Below, piece by piece: positions 5,687 through 12,561 of a stretch of DNA of 12,561 bases. Both the position numbers and the translations under genes were made by a program. The stretch is from JACMMS01 sp043758775 (lineage in GTDB: Bacteria > Pseudomonadota > Gammaproteobacteria > Burkholderiales > Methylophilaceae): contig JAYVMU010000039.1 in NCBI GenBank assembly GCA_043758775.1, positions 1-12,561 on the forward strand, in the 5' to 3' direction. A model generated the notes under the pieces. It saw only the letters and a list, made by a program, of their open reading frames with translations, was not told the DNA's origin and did no database searches. How positions within the stretch are numbered: the stretch's first letter is position 1; each line of letters begins with the position of its first letter.

Positions 5687-8476
5687 ATGAATGATCAACG
5701 TCCAGACCCAGATCAATTATTAGAAAAAATTCAGCTGGATGACGCAAAGCAGAAACGCGGCAAGCTGAAGATATTTTTTGGTGCTTGCGCCGGCGTTGGT
5801 AAAACCTTTGCCATGCTCTCAGCCGCACAACTGCTGCATAAGCAAGGGGTCGATGTATTGGTGGGCGTTATCGAAACTCATGGCCGCCTTGACACTGAAG
5901 CGCAATTGCAAGGCCTGCCACTATTGCCGCGTAAAACTATCCAATATCGTGGACGCACACTCACCGAGTTTGATTTAGACGGCGCACTCGCGCGCCATTC
6001 AGACATGGCGCTCACGCGTAAGCCCGCATTAATTCTCATGGACGAATTGGCGCATTCCAATGTAGATGGTTCGCGCCACCCCAAGCGCTGGCAAGATGTT
6101 GAAGAGCTACTTGCTACCGGCATTGATGTCTTCAGCACGCTCAATGTACAGCATCTGGAAAGCCTCAACGATGTGGTGGGGCAAATTACGGGCGTGCGCG
6201 TCGCAGAAACGCTGCCCGATAAAGTATTTGATTTAGCCGATGAAGTGACGCTAGTCGATCTCTCACCAGAAGAGCTTTTGCGGCGCTTGCAAGATGGCAA
6301 AGTATATATCCCACAACAGGCTGAGCAAGCGAAAAAGAATTTCTTTCGCAAAGGTAATTTAATTGCCTTGCGCGAAATGGCGCTACGCAGAACCGCTGAC
6401 CGCGTGGATGCGCAAATGCAGGAATATCGTGCGGATCAATCGATTCAGCAGATATGGCAGGCACATGACCGCATTCTGGTGGGGGTGGGCTCAGGCGGTG
6501 AAGCGGAGCAAATAGTGCGCGCTACGGCACGTTTAGCCGCGAGCTTAAAAGCCGACTGGCTGGCCGTCTATGTCGAGACACCAGCATTACAAAAACTGAC
6601 GGGGCTAGCGCGTGATGCCATTTTAAAAACCATGCGTTTAGCACAAGATTTAGGCGCTGAAACCGCCACCCTTAGTGGCACAGACATTAGCCAAGTTCTA
6701 TTAGGCTACGCACGTAGCCGCAATGTATCTAAATTGGTAGTGGGTAAACCCTCACGTTCACTTATCTCTCGCATGTTTAGCCCTAGTATCACTGATCTTT
6801 TAGCACGTGATGCCACTGATGTTGATATTCATATTGTAGTGCGACAAGATCAGAAAAATAAAGAACACCAGTCCAATACAGCCATTAGACATGCCTTTGG
6901 TTTAAGCCAAGAGCAGGCAGGTAGAATCAAAAAGCGGGGTTATATATGGGCGATTGCAGTGAGCGCCTTGGCTTCAATATTATCTGGTTTGTTGTTACAG
7001 TTTTTTGAATTATCCAATCTCATTATGCTTTATCTATTAGGTGTGATGGTGATTTCAGCCAAGTTCGGTCGTGGGCCTGGTATTTTTGCATCTGTCCTTA
7101 GTGTGTCGGCGTTTGATTTCTTTTTAGTCCCACCAAGGTTCTCGTTCTCAATTGCAGACACACAATATTTGCTCACTTTTATCGTCATGTTCTTAGTTTC
7201 GCTAGTCATCAGCAATCTCACCTCTGGACTGCGCTATCAAGCCGTGGTAGCCAATTATCGTGAAAGACGTAGCCGCGCATTATACGATTTAGGTAAACAA
7301 CTGGCATCTGCACTTACTTCCAGTCATATTATAGAAATCAGCACGCATCACCTGGCGGGTATTTTTCAATCCAAAATTGCAGTGGTATTGCCTGATAGTC
7401 ACGATAAATTACATGAGCAAGCTGAAAACCAGCCAAATAGCCAAACTCCAGAAAACTTAACTGAGCTTGCAAAAATTGATATAGGTATCGCGCAATGGGT
7501 CTATGACCATCAAGAGGAGGCGGGGTTAGGCACAAACACTCTGCCCTCTAGTGCACAGCTTTATTTACCGCTGAAAGCACCGATGCGCACACGTGGTGTA
7601 CTGGCAATTGAACCTGCCAGCCTGAGTCAGATTTTTTTACCAGAACAACGACAATTACTAGACACATTTGCCGCGCAAATTGGTCTGGCACTAGAGCGCG
7701 TGCACTATGTTGAGGTCGCTCGTGATGCCTTGATTAATATGGAATCCGAACGTTTACGCAATTCTTTATTGAGTGCAATTTCACATGATTTGCGCACGCC
7801 ACTGACTTCAATTTTAGGCATTAGTGGCATTTTAAAAGCGCAAGCTGATACAGAAGCACAAACCAAACATTCTTCTGGCTTCGATGAAAATCAGAAAACG
7901 ATGATTAACGCGCTGTATGAACAGACATTTCGCATGCAGCAACTAGTGATTAACTTGCTCGATATGGCGCGGCTACAATCAGGCAAGGTGCAATTAAATC
8001 GCCAATGGCAGATGTTGGAAGAAGTGGTAGGCACAGCATTGCGCATGATGCGCCCAACGCTGCTTAAGCATCAGCTGAGCGTTGATATTCCAGCAGATTT
8101 GCCACTTCTAGAGTTTGATGCGGTGATGATTGAACGCGTGCTGTGCAATCTACTGGATAACGCTTGTAAATACACGCCAGAAAATTCGATAATTACCATT
8201 ACTGCAAGAAAAAACGGTACAGATGTATGGGTGTCTGTGGCAGATAATGGACCGGGCTTACCGCTAGACAGCGAGCTACAAATATTTGATAAATTTACCC
8301 GTGGCGAAAAAGAATCCGCCAAACCAGGTGTAGGCTTAGGACTTTCTATTTGCCAGGCAATTATACAAGCCCATGGTGGTAAAATCTGGACAGAAGCACA
8401 AGCACCACACGGTGCCATCTTTCTGTTTGCCTTGCCCATAGGCATGCCGCCCGTCATGCCAGCGCTGGAGCAATAG
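5687..8476 (+). CDS. kdpD: Osmosensitive K+ channel sensor histidine kinase KdpD
   Basis: KdpD is the inner-membrane sensor kinase/phosphatase that responds to K+ limitation or osmotic stress and controls KdpE. Domains in the 929 residues: an N-terminal KdpD domain with a Walker A motif GACAGVGKT (32-40) and a Walker B-like ALILMDELAHSN; a universal-stress-protein-like domain from about 262 (RILVGVGSGGEAEQ) to 380; four closely packed membrane helices at about 419-508; a GAF-like region at about 520-685; a HisKA domain with SHDLRTPLTS, where His700 is the phosphorylation site; and a HATPase domain with NLLDNACKYTPE (N821-N825), VADNGPGL and GVGLGLSICQAI. All catalytic motifs look intact. ATG 5687 gives the expected N-terminus, but the upstream sequence is a poor ribosome-binding site, so expression may be low or coupled to kdpC. 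Confidence 0.97.
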   Translation: MNDQRPDPDQLLEKIQLDDAKQKRGKLKIFFGACAGVGKTFAMLSAAQLLHKQGVDVLVGVIETHGRLDTEAQLQGLPLLPRKTIQYRGRTLTEFDLDGALARHSDMALTRKPALILMDELAHSNVDGSRHPKRWQDVEELLATGIDVFSTLNVQHLESLNDVVGQITGVRVAETLPDKVFDLADEVTLVDLSPEELLRRLQDGKVYIPQQAEQAKKNFFRKGNLIALREMALRRTADRVDAQMQEYRADQSIQQIWQAHDRILVGVGSGGEAEQIVRATARLAASLKADWLAVYVETPALQKLTGLARDAILKTMRLAQDLGAETATLSGTDISQVLLGYARSRNVSKLVVGKPSRSLISRMFSPSITDLLARDATDVDIHIVVRQDQKNKEHQSNTAIRHAFGLSQEQAGRIKKRGYIWAIAVSALASILSGLLLQFFELSNLIMLYLLGVMVISAKFGRGPGIFASVLSVSAFDFFLVPPRFSFSIADTQYLLTFIVMFLVSLVISNLTSGLRYQAVVANYRERRSRALYDLGKQLASALTSSHIIEISTHHLAGIFQSKIAVVLPDSHDKLHEQAENQPNSQTPENLTELAKIDIGIAQWVYDHQEEAGLGTNTLPSSAQLYLPLKAPMRTRGVLAIEPASLSQIFLPEQRQLLDTFAAQIGLALERVHYVEVARDALINMESERLRNSLLSAISHDLRTPLTSILGISGILKAQADTEAQTKHSSGFDENQKTMINALYEQTFRMQQLVINLLDMARLQSGKVQLNRQWQMLEEVVGTALRMMRPTLLKHQLSVDIPADLPLLEFDAVMIERVLCNLLDNACKYTPENSIITITARKNGTDVWVSVADNGPGLPLDSELQIFDKFTRGEKESAKPGVGLGLSICQAIIQAHGGKIWTEAQAPHGAIFLFALPIGMPPVMPALEQ

Positions 8477-8494
8477 CACGACAAGTTTAACACC

Positions 8495-8500
8495 AGAGGA
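8495..8500 (+). promoter_or_regulatory. Shine-Dalgarno sequence placed ahead of a leader ORF rather than kdpE
   Basis: AGAGGA is the best ribosome-binding site between kdpD and kdpE. It is seven bases from a TTG at 8508 but 41 bases from the kdpE ATG at 8542. No comparable site lies directly before 8542. This position suggests that ribosomes load here, translate a short ORF and re-initiate at kdpE. Confidence 0.4.
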
Positions 8501-8507
8501 ATAACGT

Positions 8508-8549
8508 TTGAAAAGTAAAACCACAGAAATCCAAAATAGCAATGTCTGA
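8508..8549 (+). CDS. Possible 13-residue leader ORF overlapping the kdpE start
   Basis: Starting from TTG 8508 with a well-spaced AGAGGA, the frame reads (M)KSKTTEIQNSNV and ends at TGA 8547-8549. The stop lies just inside kdpE, three bases past its ATG, in a different frame. This would fit termination-reinitiation coupling. The peptide resembles nothing known to me. Alternatives: the site is unused, or it is the old kdpE N-terminus left by a frameshift. Evidence is only the spacing and the overlap. Confidence 0.3.
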   Translation: MKSKTTEIQNSNV

Positions 8550-9240
8550 GCTTGCCACCACTATTATCGTCATTGAGGATGAGCAGCAGATACGGCGCTT
8601 TATCATCACTGCATTAGAAAATGCCGAGTTGCAGGTTCATAGCGCTGAAACTGGTCAACAGGGCTTGATAGAAGTTGGTACACGCAAGCCAGATACTGTG
8701 GTGCTTGACCTTGGTCTGCCAGATATGGATGGCGTTGAGGTGATTGAGCAAATTCGTAGCTGGAGCACGGTGCCGATTATTGTCTTATCTGCCAGAACCG
8801 ATGAAACCGAAAAAGTCAAAGCGCTGGATGCGGGTGCAGATGATTATTTGACCAAACCTTTTGGTAGTGCCGAGCTGCTTGCCAGAATACGTGCGCAATT
8901 GCGGCGTAGAAGCCTTGCTGTAGAAAATACCGCCAATAATGGCTTATATAGCTTTGGTGAGATTACGGTGGATTTGCCTAAACGTCTTGTATTCAGAGGT
9001 GCCGAACCTATCCATTTAACACCCATTGAGTTCAGATTATTGACGGTACTCATCAGAAATACGGGCCGTGTTGTGACGCAACGCCAGTTACTCAAAGACG
9101 TATGGGGTCCAACATACGTAGAAAGCAGCCACTATTTAAGAATCTATATGGGCCATTTACGTCAAAAACTAGAAGCTGATGCGACACAACCAATGTATCT
9201 GATTACTGAGACAGGTGTAGGTTATCGACTAGCCATCTGA
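8542..9240 (+). CDS. kdpE: KDP operon response regulator KdpE (OmpR family)
   Basis: KdpE is the cytoplasmic DNA-binding partner of KdpD and activates kdp transcription when phosphorylated. The 232 residues comprise a receiver domain and a winged-helix domain. The receiver has the acidic pair in IVIEDEQQIRRF, the phospho-acceptor Asp56 in VVLDLGLPDMDG, the switch Ser in PIIVLSAR and the conserved Lys in DYLTKPFG. The winged helix is of OmpR/PhoB type (about 130-232), with TPIEFRLLTVLIRNTGRVVT, then LLKDVWG, HLRQKLE and TETGVGYRL. ATG 8542 gives a few extra residues before the receiver compared with E. coli. An in-frame stop at 8509-8511 excludes a longer start. It lies 65 bases after kdpD with no good ribosome-binding site of its own. 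Confidence 0.97.
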   Translation: MSELATTIIVIEDEQQIRRFIITALENAELQVHSAETGQQGLIEVGTRKPDTVVLDLGLPDMDGVEVIEQIRSWSTVPIIVLSARTDETEKVKALDAGADDYLTKPFGSAELLARIRAQLRRRSLAVENTANNGLYSFGEITVDLPKRLVFRGAEPIHLTPIEFRLLTVLIRNTGRVVTQRQLLKDVWGPTYVESSHYLRIYMGHLRQKLEADATQPMYLITETGVGYRLAI

Positions 9241-9245
9241 TTCTT

Positions 9246-9281
9246 ATAGCTAGAAGCACCTAGTACAAGAATACTAGCTAT
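9246..9281. terminator. Possible bidirectional terminator between convergent kdpE and recQ
   Basis: The 33-base gap holds two overlapping inverted repeats: ATAGCTAG (9246-9253) with CTAGCTAT (9274-9281), and CTAGTA (9260-9265) with TACTAG (9272-9277) around a six-base loop. They share bases and cannot form together. Neither is GC-rich or followed by a clear T-run, so intrinsic termination would be weak. The convergent position makes a termination or transcript-end role reasonable. Confidence 0.35.
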
Positions 9282-11109
9282 TTGCGGCAGTTTCCAACAC
9301 TTGCAAAAAAGCATCGCCGTAACGGTCTAACTTGGCTTGGCCAATACCACTAATTTTGGCCATTTCACCTAAGCTAGCTGGGCGACGCTTGATCATTTCC
9401 AATAGCGTGCTGTCGTGAAAGATCACGTAAGGTGGTACGCCTTGCTCTTTGGCGAGTTCGGTGCGTTTGTCTTTCAAAATGAACCACAATGGATCATCAC
9501 TCACGGCGACGTACGCCTCTTTCGCGCGACTGCCACGCTCAGCTTTGCTGATTTTACGTTTTGCTATTTCAGTATCACGGCGTAGCCAGACTGCACTTTC
9601 GCTTCGTAATACCGGGCGAGCGGCTGCAGTAAGCTTCAAACCGCCGTACGCTTCAATATCACTTGCAAGATATCCACTAGCTATTAATTGTCTGTAAACG
9701 CTACTCCATTGCTGTTGCGAAATAGCCTTACCAATACCAAACGTGCTGAGCTGTTGATGATTGAATTGTTGGGCTTTGGGTGTGGCTTTGCCGAGTAAAA
9801 CATCGATTAAATGCACCACACCGAAACGTTGTCCGGTACGGTAAACGCAAGATAGTGCCATTTGCGCGGCTTGTGTAGCATCCCAAGTATCCACGGGCAT
9901 TAAGCAGTTATCACATTGGTCGCAATTACCAGGATGTTGCTCGCCAAAATAACGTAGTATGACTTGGTGGCGACAGCTGGTCGATTCACAAAATCCGAGC
10001 AAGGCATCAAGTTTTTGTCGTTCGACTTGTTTGCGTTCCTCCGGCGCATCACCGGCATCTAGCATTTGCCGCATGCTCACCACATCGCCCAAGCCGTAGG
10101 TCATCCAAGCATTTGCAGGCAAGCCATCTCGCCCTGCACGGCCAGTTTCCTGATAATAGCCTTCCATACTTTTAGGAATATCCAAATGCGCCACAAAGCG
10201 CACGTTGGGCTTATCGATACCCATACCAAACGCGACGGTCGCCACCATAATCACACCATCTTCACGCAAAAATCGTCGCTGATTCTGGTTACGAATACTA
10301 GCATCCAATCCGGCATGATAAGGCAATGCATCCCAGCCGCGCGACTGTAACCATTCAGTGGTTTCTTCTACTTTACGGCGCGATAGACAATAAATAATGC
10401 CAGCATCGTTAACATGTTCTAAGTCTAAAAAGGCTTCCAGTTGCGCTCTGGCATTATCTTTTTGCAGCACACGATAGCGGATATTCGGACGATCAAAGCT
10501 AGCAACAAACTGCCGCGCATTTTCTAAAGCAAGCCGCTCTACAATTTCCGCGCGTGTCGGCGCATCTGCCGTAGCGGTGAGCGCAATGCGCGGCACTTCA
10601 GGAAAGCGTTCATGCAGCACGGTAAGCTTGCGATATTCCGGACGAAAGTCATGCCCCCATTGTGATACACAATGCGCCTCATCAATGGCAAAGAGCGCAA
10701 TACCAGCACGATCCTGTATTTGTTCTAACAGTGCCAAAAAACCAGTCATGAGCAAGCGCTCTGGCGCCACATAGACGATCTGCAAATGTCCGCGCATGAG
10801 TTGTGTGGTGATTTCGCGCGCTTCTTCGCCAGTCTGGCTTGAATTTAAAAACGCCGCTTTTACCCCAAGTTGTTGCAAGGCATCCACTTGATCTTGCATC
10901 AAGGCAATAAGGGGCGACACCACAATAGCAACACCTTCACGCAGCAAAGCGGGCAACTGGTAACACAACGACTTGCCACCGCCAGTAGGCATTAATACGA
11001 GCGCATCTCCACCCGATACAACATGCTCGACAATAGCCTGCTGCTCACCGCGAAAATTAGAATAACCGAAAATATCATGCAGAACTTGGTGCGTTGAAGG
11101 GTTTGACAT
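9274..11109 (-). CDS. recQ: ATP-dependent DNA helicase RecQ
   Basis: RecQ is a 3'-5' DNA helicase in recombinational repair (RecF pathway) and replication-fork processing. From ATG 11107-11109 it has 611 residues. Visible in order: FRGEQQAIVEHV (motif 0), MPTGGGKSLCYQ (Walker A, Lys46), DEAH box at 143-146 followed by the RecQ aromatic loop CVSQWGHDFRPEY, ALTATAD, SSFDRPNIRY-like SFDRPNIRY, VATVAFGMGIDKPNVRFVAH and YYQETGRAGRDG. A RecQ-Ct zinc site follows with four cysteines (SCRHQ ... NCDQCDNC), then a winged helix, and a C-terminal HRDC domain with LLEMIKRRPASLGEM and ISGIGQAKLDRYG. An in-frame ATG at 11140-11142 would add 11 residues with no family likeness. Neither start has a clear Shine-Dalgarno sequence. 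Confidence 0.96.
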   Translation of the reverse strand: MSNPSTHQVLHDIFGYSNFRGEQQAIVEHVVSGGDALVLMPTGGGKSLCYQLPALLREGVAIVVSPLIALMQDQVDALQQLGVKAAFLNSSQTGEEAREITTQLMRGHLQIVYVAPERLLMTGFLALLEQIQDRAGIALFAIDEAHCVSQWGHDFRPEYRKLTVLHERFPEVPRIALTATADAPTRAEIVERLALENARQFVASFDRPNIRYRVLQKDNARAQLEAFLDLEHVNDAGIIYCLSRRKVEETTEWLQSRGWDALPYHAGLDASIRNQNQRRFLREDGVIMVATVAFGMGIDKPNVRFVAHLDIPKSMEGYYQETGRAGRDGLPANAWMTYGLGDVVSMRQMLDAGDAPEERKQVERQKLDALLGFCESTSCRHQVILRYFGEQHPGNCDQCDNCLMPVDTWDATQAAQMALSCVYRTGQRFGVVHLIDVLLGKATPKAQQFNHQQLSTFGIGKAISQQQWSSVYRQLIASGYLASDIEAYGGLKLTAAARPVLRSESAVWLRRDTEIAKRKISKAERGSRAKEAYVAVSDDPLWFILKDKRTELAKEQGVPPYVIFHDSTLLEMIKRRPASLGEMAKISGIGQAKLDRYGDAFLQVLETAANS

Positions 11110-11237
11110 GGGCAGTATTGTACACCTCGCACTACTCGCCATATTAAGCTGGGGCGACTTCTTATTTCTAATACGTTAATAGCGCTTCTTAATTAAAGCA
11201 CTACTACAAAAAATACAAAACATATGCTCTAAAAACA

Positions 11238-11262
11238 AAAATGACCCTGAAAGGGTCATTTT
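11238..11262 (-). terminator. Rho-independent terminator of the cold-shock gene
   Basis: A perfect 11-bp stem, AAAATGACCCT (11238-11248) and AGGGTCATTTT (11252-11262), closes on a three-base GAA loop. On the minus strand the stem is followed by TTGTTTTTAG, a T-rich tail. It lies 35 bases after the csp stop codon. The AT-rich base of the stem could also let it work in the opposite direction, but no plus-strand gene ends here. Confidence 0.88.
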
Positions 11263-11297
11263 CTATGGTGTACTTAAAAAGTACTTACCTAATAAAA

Positions 11298-11501
11298 CTA
11301 AGCTTTCTGAATATTAGAAGCTTGTTTACCTTTAGGACCATCTGTTACATCAAATGTTACGCGTTGGTTCTCAGCTAGACTTTTGAAACCGCTGTCTACA
11401 ATTGCTGAAAAGTGAGCAAATAAATCATCGCCGCCTGCATCTGGAGTAATAAATCCAAAGCCTTTAGCGTCATTAAACCATTTTACAATTCCTGTTGCCA
11501 T
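11298..11501 (-). CDS. Cold-shock protein, CspA family
   Basis: A 67-residue single cold-shock domain protein, a small OB-fold that binds single-stranded RNA and DNA and acts as an RNA chaperone. It has the RNP1 motif KGFGFI and the RNP2-like motif DLFAHFSAI, plus the usual start MATGIVKWFNDAKG and end GPKGKQASNIQKA. I chose ATG 11499-11501 because GAAGGT (11507-11512) lies at the right distance; the in-frame ATGs upstream (to 11522) would add seven residues unlike the family. It is monocistronic, with a promoter and a leader of about 70 bases upstream and a strong terminator downstream. Whether it is cold-induced or constitutive (CspC/CspE-like) cannot be told from sequence. Confidence 0.96.
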   Translation of the reverse strand: MATGIVKWFNDAKGFGFITPDAGGDDLFAHFSAIVDSGFKSLAENQRVTFDVTDGPKGKQASNIQKA

Positions 11502-11520
11502 GTTCTTACCTTCATACATC

Positions 11521-11538
11521 AAAAAAAGGGTTGCACCC
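11521..11538 (-). promoter_or_regulatory. Terminator-like hairpin plus T7 in the csp leader
   Basis: Read on the minus strand, GGGT-GCA-ACCC (11538 to 11528) forms a short GC-rich hairpin directly followed by seven T's (11527-11521), 19 bases before the csp ATG. The stem has only four pairs, so it may be a weak attenuator, a pause site or a structured leader element. Csp leaders in other bacteria are known to be regulatory, but this structure is not a recognised motif. Confidence 0.35.
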
Positions 11539-11847
11539 CAAAATGCTCAAGTTTTTTCAAATTCAAGCGCAATATCACTTTTTACGCACAAATTAGATAA
11601 ATGTCAAATTTATTCTTGATTGATTGTTAAATATCTCACCTAAGCATATACTGCACACCTCATGCTACTTTAGCTAGATTATTGTAATTAATAAACTTTA
11701 TATTAATCATACTCATAGTTTTAGTAGTAATTACCGTCTTCCCTCGTATCGCACTGTCATTGTTCAAGTTTTCTGCACTCCATACGAATGTCGACATAAA
11801 AGAATTCTAGATTTAAAAATTAAATATATCAATATGGAGAACTGCCA
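11523..11847. other. Divergent intergenic region between csp and infA
   Basis: About 325 AT-rich bases without a gene. The left part carries the csp leader and promoter. The right part should carry the infA promoter: TATATT at 11699-11704 and several AT-rich hexamers could serve as -10 elements, but none has a convincing -35. A short AT hairpin, ATTTAA-AAA-TTAAAT, lies at 11811-11825 just before the infA ribosome-binding site. I see no tRNA, repeat or protein-coding signal. Confidence 0.5.
11579..11607 (-). promoter_or_regulatory. Candidate csp promoter
   Basis: On the minus strand a perfect -35 TTGACA (11607-11602) is separated by 17 bases from TAAAAA (11584-11579), a partial -10 match. Transcription would begin near 11572 and leave a leader of about 70 bases. 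The -35 match is strong and the spacing ideal; the -10 is weak. Confidence 0.5.
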
Positions 11848-12108
11848 TTGGCTAAAGAAGAACTGATTGAAATGCATGGTGTAGTAGATGAAATACTGCC
11901 TGATACTCGTTATCGCGTCACTTTAGATAACGGTCACAAACTGATTGCCTACACTGGTGGCAAGATGAAAAAAAACCACATCAGAATTTTAGCTGGTGAC
12001 AAAGTGACTTTAGAGCTATCGCCTTACGACATCAACAACGGCCGCATTACTTTCAGACATATTGAAGGCAAAGCTGCAGCTTATACGCCACGTCCACGCA
12101 CCAGATAA
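11848..12108 (+). CDS. infA: Translation initiation factor IF-1, second paralogue type, TTG start
   Basis: IF-1 is an OB-fold protein that binds the ribosomal A site during initiation. The 86 residues begin MAKEELIEMHGVVDEILPDT, continue with YRVTLDNGHKLIAYTGGKM, HIRILAGDKVTLELSPYD and NGRITFRH, and end in an extra basic tail (GKAAAYTPRPRTR). Classical IF-1 has about 72 residues. This longer form, with VDEILPD and HIRILAGD, looks like the second infA copy found in many Betaproteobacteria outside the ribosomal-protein operon. The start is TTG 11848-11850, since MAKEE begins exactly there and no in-frame ATG exists upstream; GGAGA (11836-11840) is seven bases away. An out-of-frame ATG at 11834 overlaps the ribosome-binding site. 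The gene is monocistronic and divergent from csp. Confidence 0.93.
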   Translation: MAKEELIEMHGVVDEILPDTRYRVTLDNGHKLIAYTGGKMKKNHIRILAGDKVTLELSPYDINNGRITFRHIEGKAAAYTPRPRTR

Positions 12109-12141
12109 TTAGTTTTAGCTATTTAAACTAAAATATCCAAG

Positions 12142-12174
12142 CGGCTAGCTACTTCAATGTATCTAGCCGTTTTT
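12142..12174 (+). terminator. Rho-independent terminator of infA
   Basis: CGGCTAG (12142-12148) pairs with CTAGCCG (12163-12169), with a further TAC/GTA pairing inside the loop, and is followed by TTTTT (12170-12174). It lies 34 bases after the infA stop and is oriented for plus-strand transcription. The convergent gene ends at 12190, so it may also help separate the two units. Confidence 0.85.
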
Positions 12175-12189
12175 AATTGGTGCTGATAT

Positions 12190-12471
12190 TTAACTAAACT
12201 TAACCAAACACAGCAAGTTTGCCAAAATACCTGTAGCAGCCAAGCACCACACAATCACTGCACCCGATGGCAAGTCAAAAATGGCGGATAACGCCAAGCC
12301 TGCTATATAAGCGAGGATGCCAATGGTATAGCCGCTTTTCAGCCGTTGAGCCACCGGCCACTTTTGCACTGCAAGCGCAGGCATAATCAAGCTAGAAAAC
12401 ACCAGATACACGCCCACCAACTGCACAGAGGTTGTCACGGCAAGGGCAAACATCACATAAAACGTAAGCAT
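12190..12471 (-). pseudogene. ABC-3 family metal transporter permease, C-terminal remnant
   Basis: The 93-residue frame matches the C-terminal part of ABC-3 (ZnuB/TroC-type) permeases, inner-membrane proteins importing Zn2+, Mn2+ or Fe2+. The marks are FALAVTTSVQLVGVYLVFSS, LIMPALAV, and the last helices with LAYIAGLALSAIFDLPSGAV and IVWCLAATGIL. Family proteins are about 260-290 residues, so roughly two thirds are missing. The reading frame upstream meets stops at 12499-12501 (TAG) and 12511-12513 (TGA), and no other frame in 12472-12561 continues the family sequence. It may therefore be a 5'-deleted or frameshifted relic, although ATG 12469-12471 could in principle start a short protein. 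The metal cannot be assigned. Confidence 0.7.
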
Positions 12472-12561
12472 CCGCCCAATACCGTATTGACATAAGTGCT
12501 AATGCTTTATTCAGCCTTTAGGATTTTGACGACTAGATATTGTTGCCACGTTATGGACTTG

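Noticed and set aside
5878..6351. A 157-codon minus-strand frame inside kdpD
   Set aside because: Antisense to conserved KdpD sequence with Ser/Arg/Cys-rich composition; no evidence of a real gene.
12110..12131. TTAGTTT/AAACTAA inverted repeat after infA as a terminator
   Set aside because: The stem is only AT pairs with no T-run in the right place; the GC-rich hairpin at 12142-12174 is a far better terminator.
1..12561. CRISPR array, tRNA/rRNA, phage genes or a defence system
   Set aside because: No regularly spaced repeats, tRNA-like cloverleaf or phage/defence protein motifs were seen; all long frames are accounted for by housekeeping or transport genes.

Overview
The window looks like a chromosomal segment of a betaproteobacterium, most likely of the Methylophilaceae (Methylotenera/Methylophilus type). 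I infer this from the moderate GC, the style of the KdpD, RecQ and cold-shock proteins, and a C-terminally extended second copy of initiation factor IF-1, a paralogue type common in Betaproteobacteria. The assignment rests on recognition by eye; no search was run.

Layout. Positions 1-197 hold the 3' end of an IS4-type insertion sequence (DUF4372-type transposase) inserted into a gene on the minus strand. That gene encodes a CNNM/CorC-type 'hemolysin' membrane protein, and only its N-terminal membrane domain remains here (168-683). Positions 684-971 are a divergent control region with inverted repeats and T-rich boxes resembling a KdpE target. Positions 972-9240 contain a complete high-affinity potassium system, kdpF-kdpA-kdpB-kdpC-kdpD-kdpE, all on the plus strand. 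It convergently meets recQ (minus, 9274-11109). Next come a cold-shock protein gene on the minus strand (11298-11501) with a strong hairpin terminator, then a divergent infA paralogue on the plus strand (11848-12108) with a TTG start and its own terminator. The window ends in a 5'-truncated ABC-3-family metal transporter permease on the minus strand (12190-12471).

How the genes work together. KdpFABC is the K+-importing P-type ATPase complex: KdpA is the channel-like subunit, KdpB the ATPase, KdpC the accessory subunit and KdpF a one-helix stabiliser. KdpD senses K+ limitation or turgor and phosphorylates KdpE, which should activate the operon promoter. RecQ, Csp and IF-1 are separate transcription units for DNA repair and cold or translation functions.

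Nothing in the window amounts to a clearly new system. The points worth a second look are regulatory: a candidate KdpE-dependent promoter, a short TTG leader ORF overlapping the kdpE start, a terminator-like hairpin in the csp leader, and a TTG-initiated infA whose ribosome-binding site overlaps a competing ATG. Two genes at the window edges also show signs of decay.
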